From: CAZFGK01 sp964518635 | Lineage (GTDB): Bacteria > Zixibacteria > MSB-5A5 > GN15 > FEB-12 | NCBI GenBank assembly: GCA_964518635.1 | Contig: CAZFGK010000011.1 | Span: 1 to 64,000, forward strand | Direction of reading: 5' to 3' | Length of the DNA: 64,000 bases | Part shown: positions 55,956 through 64,000 of the stretch, piece by piece | Layout of the letters: every line of letters begins with the position of its first letter | How positions within the stretch are numbered: position 1 is the stretch's first letter | Program-made: the position numbers and the translations under genes | The notes under the pieces: model-generated | Told to the model about the DNA's origin: nothing | What the model saw: only the letters and a program-made list of their open reading frames with translations | Database searches by the model: none

Positions 55956-57472
55956 CTTCGATGAAGCTGTTTAACAAAGTTCTCATCGCCAATCGTTCTG
56001 AAATCGCGTGCCGTATTATGCAGACCTGCCGCGATCTGGGAATACGCACGGTCGCTGTCTACTCCGATGCCGATACAAAATCGCGTCACCGAATGCTCGC
56101 CGATGAGTCAATCCATCTTGGTGCCGCTTCGCCGCGGGAATCATATTTGAATATTGAAAAGTTGATCACCGCTGCGAAACAGACCGGAGCGGAAGCGATT
56201 CATCCCGGTTATGGATTTCTTGCAGAAAATCCGCTTCTGCCAGAGGCATGCGAAGCAGCTGGGATTGTATTCATCGGGCCGACTGCTGCCGCCATGAGAT
56301 TAATGGGAAACAAAGTCGGCGCACGTCAGGCGATGCTCAAAGCCGGAGTACCGATGACCCCGGGGATGCAATCAAGCTCGGTTGATCAGAAACAATTTGC
56401 TGAGATGGCCGAGAAGGTCGGCTATCCGGTGCTGATCAAAGCGGCTGCCGGCGGTGGCGGCAAAGGGATGCGGGTGGTGCATCAGATGAGTGAACTGGCC
56501 GATGCAATCTCCGCGGCGCAACGAGAGGCGCAAGGGGCATTTGGTGATGCGAGTATCTATCTGGAAAAGTATATCGCCATGCCGAGACATATTGAGTTTC
56601 AAGTGCTGGGGGATACGAAAGGGAATGTCGTTCACTTGTTTGAACGTGAATGTTCTATTCAAAGAAGACATCAAAAAATTATCGAAGAGACTCCAAGTGT
56701 CGCGCTGACTCCAGCACTTCGTGAAAAAATGGGTGCAGCGGCAGTTGCGGCTGCGAAAGCGGCGAACTATACCAGTGCCGGGACGATTGAATTTCTCCTC
56801 GATCAAAGCGGCGAATTCTATTTTCTCGAAATGAATACACGCATTCAGGTAGAGCATCCGATTACTGAGATGACCACCGGTGTCGATCTGGTCTACGAGC
56901 AGCTGCGTATCGCTGCTGGTCATCCGATGAGTGAGGCGGCGCTATCGGCCCGTCAAACCGGACATGCCATTGAGTGCCGTATGTATGCGGAAGACGGAGA
57001 GAATGGATTTCTGCCGTCAACGGGGAAGCTCGCAATCTATTGCGAGCCATCCGGTCCCGGCATTCGTGTTGATTCAGGTGTCATGCAGCATGCAGAAATC
57101 ACCATCGACTACGATCCGATCATGGCGAAGTTGATTGTGCACGCGCCGAATCGTGACCTTGCCATCGAGCGAATGATTCGTGCCCTGCACGACTACAAGA
57201 TTCTTGGCGTACGGACCTCGAAACGGTATCTCGTCGATATTCTCGAACATCCGGAATTTCGAGATGGGCATACCTATACGAATTTCATTGCTGATGTCAT
57301 GACTGAGCGGGCTTCTGTACCCTCTGATCTCACCAAAATCGCTGCCGCTGCGGCTTTGGTGCCGGTGCAGCAGGCACGAACTGACTCCAGTGGAACTGAA
57401 CATCAGGAGCAATCTCTCTGGTCATCTCTTGGTGAATGGGAAATCGGAGCCGGGAGAGAGGTGAGGAAGTGA
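55952..57472 (+). CDS. Acyl-CoA carboxylase, biotin carboxylase subunit (MCC alpha type)
   Basis: 506 aa. Carboxylates biotin with ATP and bicarbonate. KVLIANRSEIACRIMQTCRD at the N-terminus, the glycine loop AAGGGGKGMRVVHQMSEL, FLEKYIAMPRHIEFQVLGD-like strands, ECSIQRRHQKIIEETPS and FLEMNTRIQVEHPITEM are the family motifs. At 506 aa it has only the carboxylase and a short linker; the biotin carrier is on the next gene, unlike MccA where both are fused. ATG 55952 overlaps the preceding stop (ATGA), with ATG 55961 as an alternative. Confidence 0.9.
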   Translation: MTSMKLFNKVLIANRSEIACRIMQTCRDLGIRTVAVYSDADTKSRHRMLADESIHLGAASPRESYLNIEKLITAAKQTGAEAIHPGYGFLAENPLLPEACEAAGIVFIGPTAAAMRLMGNKVGARQAMLKAGVPMTPGMQSSSVDQKQFAEMAEKVGYPVLIKAAAGGGGKGMRVVHQMSELADAISAAQREAQGAFGDASIYLEKYIAMPRHIEFQVLGDTKGNVVHLFERECSIQRRHQKIIEETPSVALTPALREKMGAAAVAAAKAANYTSAGTIEFLLDQSGEFYFLEMNTRIQVEHPITEMTTGVDLVYEQLRIAAGHPMSEAALSARQTGHAIECRMYAEDGENGFLPSTGKLAIYCEPSGPGIRVDSGVMQHAEITIDYDPIMAKLIVHAPNRDLAIERMIRALHDYKILGVRTSKRYLVDILEHPEFRDGHTYTNFIADVMTERASVPSDLTKIAAAAALVPVQQARTDSSGTEHQEQSLWSSLGEWEIGAGREVRK

Positions 57473-57963
57473 AAAAAGTTCGTATAGGAGAAACTGAATT
57501 TGCCGGCTCGGTTCGCAACACCAACGGCACGTATGAGATTACGTTGGATGGAAAACTTGTGCATCTCGAACCCGTCGACGCAGGACTCTATCGAACGATG
57601 CACGACGGGCGGCAAGTCACCGTCGCCGTTGCGAAACTCAAGGATCGGATCCAGGTGGATATTGATTCTTACTTGATTGAAGTCTTCGATGCCAGCAACG
57701 CGACCCGCTCTGGGGATGATCATCACGGTGCAAAGGACAGAGTCACTGCTCCGATGCCGGGGAAGGTGGTCAAAGTACTGGTCGCGGTCGGCGATCAGGT
57801 AACACTCCGTCAGCAGTTGGTCTTGGTCGAAGCGATGAAGATGGAGAATCCGGTGGTTGCACCGGCGGCTGGAGTGGTGAAGGGGATTCATGTTGCAGTC
57901 GGTGAACAGGTTGATACTGAAAAGGTACTGGTCGAGTTGGAGATCACACCAACAGCAGGATAA
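57469..57963 (+). CDS. Biotin carboxyl carrier protein subunit
   Basis: 164 aa from GTG 57469, which overlaps the upstream stop as GTGA; the frame also opens at ATG 57436. The last 75 residues are a biotinyl domain with the site EAMKMENP (biotinylated Lys124). The first 85 form a lead region (VRIGETEFAGSVRNTNGTYE onwards), as in carrier subunits of acyl-CoA carboxylases. With the biotin carboxylase and MCC beta this completes a three-chain carboxylase. The following gene is on the opposite strand, 25 bp away. Confidence 0.88.
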   Translation: MKKVRIGETEFAGSVRNTNGTYEITLDGKLVHLEPVDAGLYRTMHDGRQVTVAVAKLKDRIQVDIDSYLIEVFDASNATRSGDDHHGAKDRVTAPMPGKVVKVLVAVGDQVTLRQQLVLVEAMKMENPVVAPAAGVVKGIHVAVGEQVDTEKVLVELEITPTAG

Positions 57964-57988
57964 TCATCCTGTCAGGTGTTGAGTAAGA

Positions 57989-58594
57989 TTACAGACCGAT
58001 TCCCACGCTCACGGACAGTAGTCCCGTTCGTCCGAGCAGGTTTGACGAAAAATGTCGATAGCGTACTTCCGCCACCAGAGCAGTTTTTTTCATGCTGGTA
58101 CGAACTCCGGCGCCAAGACTTCCCATAGCACTGATCTCTGAAAAACTATAATCGACCTGATTTACCCGTTTGTCATCCGAGCGATTGATTATTCCCAGCC
58201 CGGCTGAGGCACTGATGAACGGCGTGATCTCAGTCTGTGAGGGAAGCAGCAGGAGGAGTTCCGGGCTGATTGACAGGATGGTGAAACTCGACAAATCGTC
58301 GACCTTGGCGGAATGCATGCTGACAGATCCGAGCAGACCAATCGCGAGATTACTTCCACTTTGCTTCTGTTCGATCGGTCTGAAGGCGCGAAGCTGCACT
58401 CCGAAGCCGAGCTTCCCCTGTTCATTCACTCGTCCCATCGGGATTGAGAGGTTCGGGAGGAGATCGAAGCGGAGCATTCCCGTTTTCTTAGGTTCTCGTT
58501 CTTTGAATGCCGCATTCCCCTGTGCGTTTACTGCCGCAGCATGAAACAGAATGAAAACGACTACGAGTAGCCCGGCGGCGCGATTGATGGTCAT
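57989..58594 (-). CDS. Outer-membrane beta-barrel protein
   Basis: 201 aa from the ATG at 58592-58594 on the minus strand. The signal peptide MTINRAAGLLVVVFILFHAA is cut near VNAQ. The rest is a small barrel of short, alternating strands ending SVSVGIGL. The open frame extends 54 codons further upstream, across the terminator of the next gene, so the shorter start is preferred. It converges with the biotin carrier gene. Family unknown, OmpW/Opacity-like in size. Confidence 0.65.
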   Translation of the reverse strand: MTINRAAGLLVVVFILFHAAAVNAQGNAAFKEREPKKTGMLRFDLLPNLSIPMGRVNEQGKLGFGVQLRAFRPIEQKQSGSNLAIGLLGSVSMHSAKVDDLSSFTILSISPELLLLLPSQTEITPFISASAGLGIINRSDDKRVNQVDYSFSEISAMGSLGAGVRTSMKKTALVAEVRYRHFSSNLLGRTGLLSVSVGIGL

Positions 58595-58631
58595 ATGATA
58601 CGAAGATAGAGAGAACTGCCAGATCGTACAA

Positions 58632-58679
58632 GAGACAGAAAAGAACGGCAGGGGAGCCATGAATTGCTCACCTGCCGTT
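58632..58679 (-). terminator. Intrinsic terminator (minus strand)
   Basis: On the minus strand AACGGCAGGTGAGC pairs with GCTCCCCTGCCGTT (stem within 58644-58679, one internal mismatch) and is followed by CTTTTCTGT. It lies just after the stop of the barrel gene 58704-59312 and before the barrel gene at 57989. Confidence 0.75.
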
Positions 58680-58703
58680 TCATTCGCGCGGAGAATGAAT
58701 ATT

Positions 58704-59312
58704 TTAGAAGAAGCGGAGACCAAGTGAAACCGGGATGTAGTTGAAGGCTTCCCCATCGGTCTGAATGCTCAGATAGCGACCCTGCAGGAAGAAGCTCATC
58801 ATCGGAGAGCTGGCAATATCCATTCCGGCACCAAGTGACCATGTCATCTTAGTCTGAGACGCACCGAAATCAGATTCACTCAGACTCGTCACCAGCCCAA
58901 TTGGAATATCGATCTCATCCTGTTTAACACTGGCAACACCGATGCCGGCAGTGAAGAATGGCTTGATCGGTGAAAGGGGCGGAGCGAAGGAGAAACGTGA
59001 ATCGATCGTCGCGCTGAAGATCTTCGTGTCTCCACCTTCAATGCCGGCCAAATCAAGGGCGGCAAAGTCGGATGGAAGATTTGTAAATTCCAGGCGGGGG
59101 CCAATTGATGCCATCGGTATCAGGCGAAGGCCGAGTCCTGCGAAGGCATGAAAGCCGTTCTGGACGATGTCGACTGTTTCGCTGGTCTGGGGAACGCTGA
59201 GTCCACCGCCTGCATAGATCGAAATCGGCGGCTTCGGAGTTCCGACCTGTGCAAAGGTCGCAGAAGCGACAAGACAGGTCATGGAGATAACGGAGAGCAT
59301 TCTGCGAATCAT
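58704..59312 (-). CDS. Outer-membrane beta-barrel protein
   Basis: 202 aa on the minus strand. MIRRMLSVISMTCLVASATF is a signal peptide cut near FAQ. The mature chain is beta-rich (SIYAGGGLSVPQ, FHAFAGLGLRL, IKPFFTAGIGVASVK, MTWSLGAGMDI) and ends in VSLGLRFF, the terminal Phe typical of proteins inserted by BAM. It has no recognised binding site. It is in the same orientation as the barrel at 57989 but separated by a terminator. Confidence 0.72.
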   Translation of the reverse strand: MIRRMLSVISMTCLVASATFAQVGTPKPPISIYAGGGLSVPQTSETVDIVQNGFHAFAGLGLRLIPMASIGPRLEFTNLPSDFAALDLAGIEGGDTKIFSATIDSRFSFAPPLSPIKPFFTAGIGVASVKQDEIDIPIGLVTSLSESDFGASQTKMTWSLGAGMDIASSPMMSFFLQGRYLSIQTDGEAFNYIPVSLGLRFF

Positions 59313-59564
59313 ACAATTTCCCTCTGTAGTTTGGGTGCCAAACTAGTATCGGCAAATGAGGGGATGTTCTAGACCGAAACGACCGTCGGGAATTCGTGAA
59401 TCTAGTCCGGAAAACGAGCGGAAATAAGCAGGTGAAACTGCTGTCGGTCTCCCTTGCGTTCTCATTGTGGGGCATGTACTTTCCGCGCTCTCCGGCTCTG
59501 CCGCCCGATTGTCCAGAAGGGGCATCAGTTGCGAGACCGGTTATCACGACTTTTTGGAGGTTAC

Positions 59565-60755
59565 ATGTCAGACGAACGGACCGCATATATCATCTCGGCA
59601 TGCCGAAGTGCAATCGGCACCCTGCATGGATCACTTGGATCATTCACTGCACCTCAGCTTGGTTCTTTTGCGATCAAAGAAGCGGTCAAGCGTGCAGGTA
59701 TCGACGTAAATGAGGTCGACGAAGTCATCATGGGGCACGTGGTGCAGGGGGGATCTGGTCAGGCACCGGCCCGTCAGGCAGCAATTCATGCCGGGCTTCC
59801 GCCAACAGTTGCCGCGCTGACGATCAACAAAGTTTGCGGCTCAGGGCTCAAAGCAGTCATGCTCGCCGCACAGGGGATTCGTGCCAATGACACAAATCTC
59901 GTCGTCGCAGGTGGGATGGAGTCGATGTCGCAGACGCCGTATGTGCTTCGTGGCGCGAAGACTGGCACACGATTCGGTCATCAGAAGCTCGATGATATCA
60001 TGATCTCAGACGGACTCTGGGACAGTTTCAATAATTTCCATATGGGGAATGCAGCCGAATTAACTGTGAAGAAAGCGAATCTGAATCGTCAGATGCAGGA
60101 TGAATTCGCTCTCAATTCCCACAAGAAGGCCCTCGCAGCAATTGATGCCGGAAAATTCAAAGCTGAAATTTTTGATGTCGCGATTCCGCAGAAAAAAGGG
60201 GATTCGATTCAGTTCAATGTCGACGAATGTCCACGCAAAGATATCTCAATCGAAGGTCTCGCCAAACTGCGTCCTGCATTCGACAAGGATGGAAGCGTTA
60301 CTGCTGGAAATGCCCCTGGATTGAATGATGGCGCGTCTGCAGTAGTCGTCGCCTCGGGTGCGTACGCTGCGAAGAAGGGACTCAAACCAATGGCGAGAGT
60401 CGTCGACTACGCTGTCGCTGGAACGCCGCCGGAGGATCTTTTCTTCGCGCCGATTTATGCAGTGCAAAAGCTGATGACCAAGATGGGTGTCAGCATCAAT
60501 CACTGGGATCTTATCGAAGCCAACGAAGCATTCTCTGCACAGGCACTAGCGGATGGGAATGCCCTCGGCTGGGACTGGAATCGTGTGAATGTCAATGGTG
60601 GCGCAGTCGCGCTTGGGCATCCGATTGGAGCCAGTGGTGCTCGAATCCTCACGACCTTGATCTATGCGCTTAAAGATCGCGGTCTGAAAAAAGGAATGGC
60701 CACCCTCTGTCTGGGTGGTGGGAACGCAGTCGCCATGGCGATTGAGTTGGTGTAG
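59565..60755 (+). CDS. Acetyl-CoA acetyltransferase (thiolase)
   Basis: 396 aa from ATG 59565, with GGAGG at 59556-59560; the open frame starts earlier at 59454 but the extra 37 residues are not thiolase. Catalyses thiolysis of acetoacetyl-CoA to two acetyl-CoA or the reverse. Active-site Cys91 lies in NKVCGSGLKAVMLAA. GHPIGASGARI supplies the histidine and CLGGGNAVAM the second cysteine. Operates in fatty-acid, leucine or ketogenic routes. It heads a gene run with dehydrogenases to the end of the window. Confidence 0.93.
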   Translation: MSDERTAYIISACRSAIGTLHGSLGSFTAPQLGSFAIKEAVKRAGIDVNEVDEVIMGHVVQGGSGQAPARQAAIHAGLPPTVAALTINKVCGSGLKAVMLAAQGIRANDTNLVVAGGMESMSQTPYVLRGAKTGTRFGHQKLDDIMISDGLWDSFNNFHMGNAAELTVKKANLNRQMQDEFALNSHKKALAAIDAGKFKAEIFDVAIPQKKGDSIQFNVDECPRKDISIEGLAKLRPAFDKDGSVTAGNAPGLNDGASAVVVASGAYAAKKGLKPMARVVDYAVAGTPPEDLFFAPIYAVQKLMTKMGVSINHWDLIEANEAFSAQALADGNALGWDWNRVNVNGGAVALGHPIGASGARILTTLIYALKDRGLKKGMATLCLGGGNAVAMAIELV

Positions 60756-60764
60756 GGGAAGAAC

Positions 60765-61634
60765 ATGAGCATGTCAGTTGACCAAATAAAGCATGTTGCA
60801 GTGATCGGTTCCGGAACGATGGGGAATGGGATCGCGCAGGTCTTTGCCGCCACCGGATATCAGACAACCTTGATCGATATCAAGCAAGAGTATCTCGACC
60901 GAGCAGTCAGTTCTATTGGCGGTTCACTTGACCGCATTATTAAAAAGGGTGTCATCACGGAGGCAGATAAAGCCGCGACCATGGGACGATTGCAGACTTC
61001 AACTGAACTGAGCGCTGCAAAGAGTGCTCAGCTTGTCATTGAAGCAGTGACTGAAGATCTGAAAATTAAGACTTCAGTTTTTCAAACCCTTGAATCAGTC
61101 TGTCCATCCGAGACTATCTTCGCATCGAATACCTCGTCTTTGCCGATAACGCAGCTTGCCAGTACAACCAAACGTGCTGACAAATTTGTCGGCATGCACT
61201 TCATGAATCCAGTGCCGGTCATGAAACTGGTTGAGATTATTCGTGGGCTCGCGACTTCGGATGCGACCTGCGCGCTCGTCGCTGATCTCTCTCGCAAGCT
61301 CGGCAAGACACCTCTCGAAGCGAATGACTATCCCGGATTCATTGCTAATCGGATTCTGATGCCCATGATCAACGAAGCGGTCTATAGCCTCATGGAAGGG
61401 GTCGGCACCAGAGAATCGATTGATGAAGTGATGAAACTTGGGATGGGGCATCCGATGGGGCCGCTGACATTGGCTGATTTTATCGGACTTGATGTCTGTC
61501 TGGCAATTCTGGAAGTGTTGCATGACGGACTTGGTGATCCGAAATATCGCCCCTGCCCGCTTCTTCGGAAGATGGTGCAGGCTGGCTACCTCGGCCGCAA
61601 GAGTGGTCGGGGATTCTATACGTACGACAAATGA
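60765..61634 (+). CDS. hbd: 3-hydroxybutyryl-CoA dehydrogenase (HBD/PaaH type)
   Basis: 289 aa. Oxidises 3-hydroxyacyl-CoA to 3-ketoacyl-CoA with NAD, or the reverse. The NAD motif VIGSGTMGNGIAQVFA (about residues 13-28) is followed by ASNTSSLPITQLA, the catalytic region FVGMHFMNPVPVMKLVEII and the C-terminal domain (GLDVCLAILEVLHDGLGD). The short chain of 289 residues is the stand-alone type, not the FadB fusion. It begins 9 bp after thiolase; the two catalyse neighbouring steps. Confidence 0.93.
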   Translation: MSMSVDQIKHVAVIGSGTMGNGIAQVFAATGYQTTLIDIKQEYLDRAVSSIGGSLDRIIKKGVITEADKAATMGRLQTSTELSAAKSAQLVIEAVTEDLKIKTSVFQTLESVCPSETIFASNTSSLPITQLASTTKRADKFVGMHFMNPVPVMKLVEIIRGLATSDATCALVADLSRKLGKTPLEANDYPGFIANRILMPMINEAVYSLMEGVGTRESIDEVMKLGMGHPMGPLTLADFIGLDVCLAILEVLHDGLGDPKYRPCPLLRKMVQAGYLGRKSGRGFYTYDK

Positions 61635-61663
61635 ACCGTTCTTTTTCAGGCAAGGATTGAGTT

Positions 61664-62806
61664 ATGGATTTTACGCTCTCGGCTGAGGAGCTTGAGCTCA
61701 AGGCAATGGCCCGTGATCTGGCCACCAAACGAATTGCTCCGCTCGCTCTCGAAATGGATGAACATCAGACCATTCCAAAAGACCTCATCAAAGAGGTCGC
61801 TGAACTCGGCTATTTCGGCTGCACCATTCCGGAGGCATACGGCGGGATGGGATTGACTACTTCCCAATTCATGGGACTGCTCGAGGAACTCTGTTATGCT
61901 TCCGCCGGATTCGGGATCATGGTCTCGGTGCACAACACTCTCGCAGGGGACGCATTCAAGTTCTTTGCATCTGAAGAGCTCAAGAAGAAATATCTCCCCA
62001 AAATGGCGACCGGTGAAATGATCGGTGCCTATTGTCTGACTGAGCCGCATTCCGGTACCGATGCCGGTGCGTTGATTACTACTGCGGTCGACAAGGGGGA
62101 TCACTATGTGGTATCAGGACTCAAGTCCTATGTCACCAATGGTGGGTATGCCGATCTCTTTGTTGTCTTTGCGAAGACACATCCCGAAGAAGGGAGCAAA
62201 GGGATTTCACTTTTTGCTATCGAAGCTACCAGCCCGGGAATTACCCTCGGCAAGCCAGAGCAGAAATGCGGTATCAAGTGCTCCGACACGCGAGAGATCA
62301 GTTTTCAGGATGTGAAAGTTCCGAAAGAAAATCTGATCGGCCCGCTGAAGAACGGCTTCAAGCAAGCAATGCACATTCTCAATGGCGGTCGCATCGGCGT
62401 GGCCTTTCAGGCCTGCGGTATTGCACAGGCGGCTCTTGATGAAGCGATCAAATATGCCAAAGCCCGCAAGCAGTTCGGTCAGCCGATCGCTAATTTTCAG
62501 GCGATTCAGTTCAAGATATCTGAAATGGGAACACGACTGGATGCAGGTCGTCTCCTCGGTTATCGCGCCGCATTCTTGAAAGACAATAATCAGCCGTATC
62601 ATCGTGAGGCCTCAATGGCGAAGCTGTTCTGCTCACGGATGGCTGGATATGTCACCGATGAGGCTGTCCAGATCCATGGCGGCTATGGATACATCAAGGA
62701 ATATCCGGTTGAACGGTATTTCCGGGATGCACGAATTACAGAACTGTATGAAGGTACCACCGAAGCGCAACGAATGGTCATCTCGCGCGACCTTTTGAAA
62801 GACTAA
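61664..62806 (+). CDS. Acyl-CoA dehydrogenase (short/branched-chain type)
   Basis: 380 aa. FAD enzyme that makes trans-2-enoyl-CoA and passes electrons to ETF. The domains read in order: N-terminal helices (LELKAMARDLATKRIAPLAL), the FAD strand with CLTEPHSGTDAGALITTA, and the C-terminal helices with FGQPIANFQAIQFKISEM. LYEGTTEAQRMVI places a Glu at the usual catalytic position of butyryl-CoA-type enzymes, so isovaleryl-CoA dehydrogenase (base in another helix) is less likely. AAGGA precedes ATG 61664. The next gene starts 2 bp after its stop. Confidence 0.9.
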   Translation: MDFTLSAEELELKAMARDLATKRIAPLALEMDEHQTIPKDLIKEVAELGYFGCTIPEAYGGMGLTTSQFMGLLEELCYASAGFGIMVSVHNTLAGDAFKFFASEELKKKYLPKMATGEMIGAYCLTEPHSGTDAGALITTAVDKGDHYVVSGLKSYVTNGGYADLFVVFAKTHPEEGSKGISLFAIEATSPGITLGKPEQKCGIKCSDTREISFQDVKVPKENLIGPLKNGFKQAMHILNGGRIGVAFQACGIAQAALDEAIKYAKARKQFGQPIANFQAIQFKISEMGTRLDAGRLLGYRAAFLKDNNQPYHREASMAKLFCSRMAGYVTDEAVQIHGGYGYIKEYPVERYFRDARITELYEGTTEAQRMVISRDLLKD

Positions 62807-62808
62807 GC

Positions 62809-63960
62809 GTGCTCACCAAGAAGCAGCTTGAGTACCGGGAAAAACTGCGCTCCTTTGCAGATGAGGAGATCGCTCCGCTTGCTGTTGCCCTTGATCATGA
62901 GCAACGCTTCCCGTACGAACATCTCCCCAAGCTGAACAAGCTGGGCTTGTTTGGAGCATTGGTTTCCGAAGAGTATGGTGGACATCCGATTGATCAGGTC
63001 AGCTACTCAATCGCAGTCGAAGAGCTCTGCCGTGTCTGTGGCTCTACTGGTATCATCATTGCAGCTCACAACTCCCTTGGTACATTCCCGATCTACAAGT
63101 TTGGCTCGGAAGCGCAGAAGAAGAAATATCTCCCCCGTGCCGCGAATGGGGAACTGGTCGCCTTTGGTCTTACTGAACCGGATGCAGGGTCGGATGCCGG
63201 TGGGACACGTACGACGGCAATCAAGAAAGGGGATGAATGGGTCGTCAATGGCTCAAAGTGCTGGATTACATCCGCACCCCAAGCCTTTGCGGTCAATGCG
63301 ACTGCGCGGACATCCAATGATCCAAGCGACCGCACGATTACGACCTTCATTCTCGAAAAAGAGATGAAAGGATACGCGGTCGGGAAGAAAGAGAACAAGC
63401 TCGGTCTTCGCGGCTCAGATACTGCATTCCTGCATTTCGATGATCTTCATGCCTCCGACGAACAACGTCTGGGGGAGGTCGGTAATGGATTCAAGCAGAT
63501 GCTGGTTACCCTTGATGGGGGACGTATCTCCATCGGAGCAATGGCGGTAGGTCTGGCACAAGGTGCGCTTGATTCTGCTCTGAAATTTGCGGCAAATCGA
63601 AAGCAGTTTGGCGTACCGATTGCCGATCATCAAGGGATCGCCCACAAGCTCTCGAATATGGCAACGGGAGTTGAGGCCGCTCGTCTGATGGTCTATGAAG
63701 CGGCAATGATGAAAGATGCTGGGATGCCATTTTCACGCATGAGCGCAATGTGCAAACTTTTCGCTTCTGAAGTCGCGACCGATGTCTGCAAAACCGCCAT
63801 GACCATCTTGGGTGGAATCGGCTACTACACAGGGCCGTATCCGATTGAACGGATGTGGCGGGATGTCAAACTGTGCGAAATCGGAGAAGGGACTTCGGAG
63901 ATCCAGCGGATTGTCATCGCTCGCGACCTGCTCAAGTCTCTGAAAACGACTTCTGCTTGA
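62809..63960 (+). CDS. Acyl-CoA dehydrogenase (second copy)
   Basis: 383 aa, a clear paralogue of the preceding enzyme. KLRSFADEEIAPLAVALDHE, FGLTEPDAGSDAGGTRTTAI, FGVPIADHQGIAHKLSNMAT and GEGTSEIQRIVIARDLLKSL mark it; the Glu in GEGTSE is the likely base. GTG 62809 lies 2 bp after the first gene. Having two in tandem suggests either two substrates, such as butyryl-CoA and a methylbranched acyl-CoA, or subunits of one route. ETF genes are not in the window. Only 40 bp of sequence follow. Confidence 0.9.
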   Translation: MLTKKQLEYREKLRSFADEEIAPLAVALDHEQRFPYEHLPKLNKLGLFGALVSEEYGGHPIDQVSYSIAVEELCRVCGSTGIIIAAHNSLGTFPIYKFGSEAQKKKYLPRAANGELVAFGLTEPDAGSDAGGTRTTAIKKGDEWVVNGSKCWITSAPQAFAVNATARTSNDPSDRTITTFILEKEMKGYAVGKKENKLGLRGSDTAFLHFDDLHASDEQRLGEVGNGFKQMLVTLDGGRISIGAMAVGLAQGALDSALKFAANRKQFGVPIADHQGIAHKLSNMATGVEAARLMVYEAAMMKDAGMPFSRMSAMCKLFASEVATDVCKTAMTILGGIGYYTGPYPIERMWRDVKLCEIGEGTSEIQRIVIARDLLKSLKTTSA

Positions 63961-64000
63961 CCGATTGGTGAGATAAGACTAGACTCACAATGCTATGCAA

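Noticed and set aside
57950..57988. Bidirectional terminator between the biotin carrier gene and the barrel gene
   Set aside because: A short CAGGAT/ATCCTG hairpin exists but lacks a T-run on either side.

Overview
The window looks like chromosomal DNA from a Gram-negative bacterium of the wider FCB (Fibrobacteres-Chlorobi-Bacteroidetes) assemblage. A candidate phylum such as Zixibacteria is my best guess, but it is inference and no marker here settles it. Support comes from PorV/PorQ-like outer-membrane proteins, an Omp85-type barrel, lipoprotein signals, a heptose-phosphate phosphatase (LPS inner core), PEGA/DUF5683 and FN3 surface proteins, and bacterial-type ribosomal operons. Base composition appears balanced and even. 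I see no insertion sequence, prophage, CRISPR array or integrase.

Region 1 (1-16.4 kb) is a fused S10-spc-alpha ribosomal supercluster on the + strand: the tail of tuf, then rpsJ-rplC-rplD-rplW-rplB-rpsS-rplV-rpsC-rplP-rpmC-rpsQ-rplN-rplX-rplE-rpsN-rpsH-rplF-rplR-rpsE-rpmD-rplO-secY-adk-map-infA-rpmJ-rpsM-rpsK-rpsD-rpoA-rplQ, closed by a strong intrinsic terminator. Order is classical. The main surprise is rplV, which carries an N-terminal domain clearly homologous to the S19 encoded just upstream. S3 has a long Gly/Arg-rich tail, and L22 and L17 have basic low-complexity tails.

Region 2 (16.5-22 kb) holds housekeeping genes: a membrane-anchored hypothetical protein, gpsA, a MerR-type regulator, a family-2 glycosyltransferase, surE, a LOG-like protein, acylphosphatase and apt. 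Three tRNA genes are interspersed: Pro-GGG, Pro-CGG and Arg-CCT. The glycosyltransferase has no ordinary start codon outside the tRNA that precedes it.

Region 3 (21.9-44.7 kb) is dominated by the cell envelope: two PorV/FadL-like outer-membrane proteins, a TPR anchor protein, a GH57 amylase, an M48 protease, an undecaprenyl-phosphate sugar transferase, a PEGA/FN3/membrane-protein cluster, an NtrC-type sigma-54 activator, a small barrel, uppP, a fused heptosyltransferase-GmhB, a peptidase-propeller-Omp85 protein, a BamB-like lipoprotein and a HEAT-repeat protein.

Region 4 (44.8-51.5 kb) carries a stress module, hsp20-dnaJ(cbpA-like)-clpB. On the opposite strand follow a secreted hypothetical protein and an operon of an SRPBCC protein with a class II photolyase.

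Region 5 (51.7-64 kb) is acyl-CoA catabolism: AtuA-like protein, methylcrotonyl-CoA carboxylase beta subunit, LiuC-like hydratase, biotin carboxylase and a separate biotin carrier. Two small outer-membrane barrels lie on the opposite strand, followed by thiolase, 3-hydroxybutyryl-CoA dehydrogenase and two acyl-CoA dehydrogenases. Together these suggest breakdown of leucine or branched and short-chain acyl-CoAs to acetyl-CoA.
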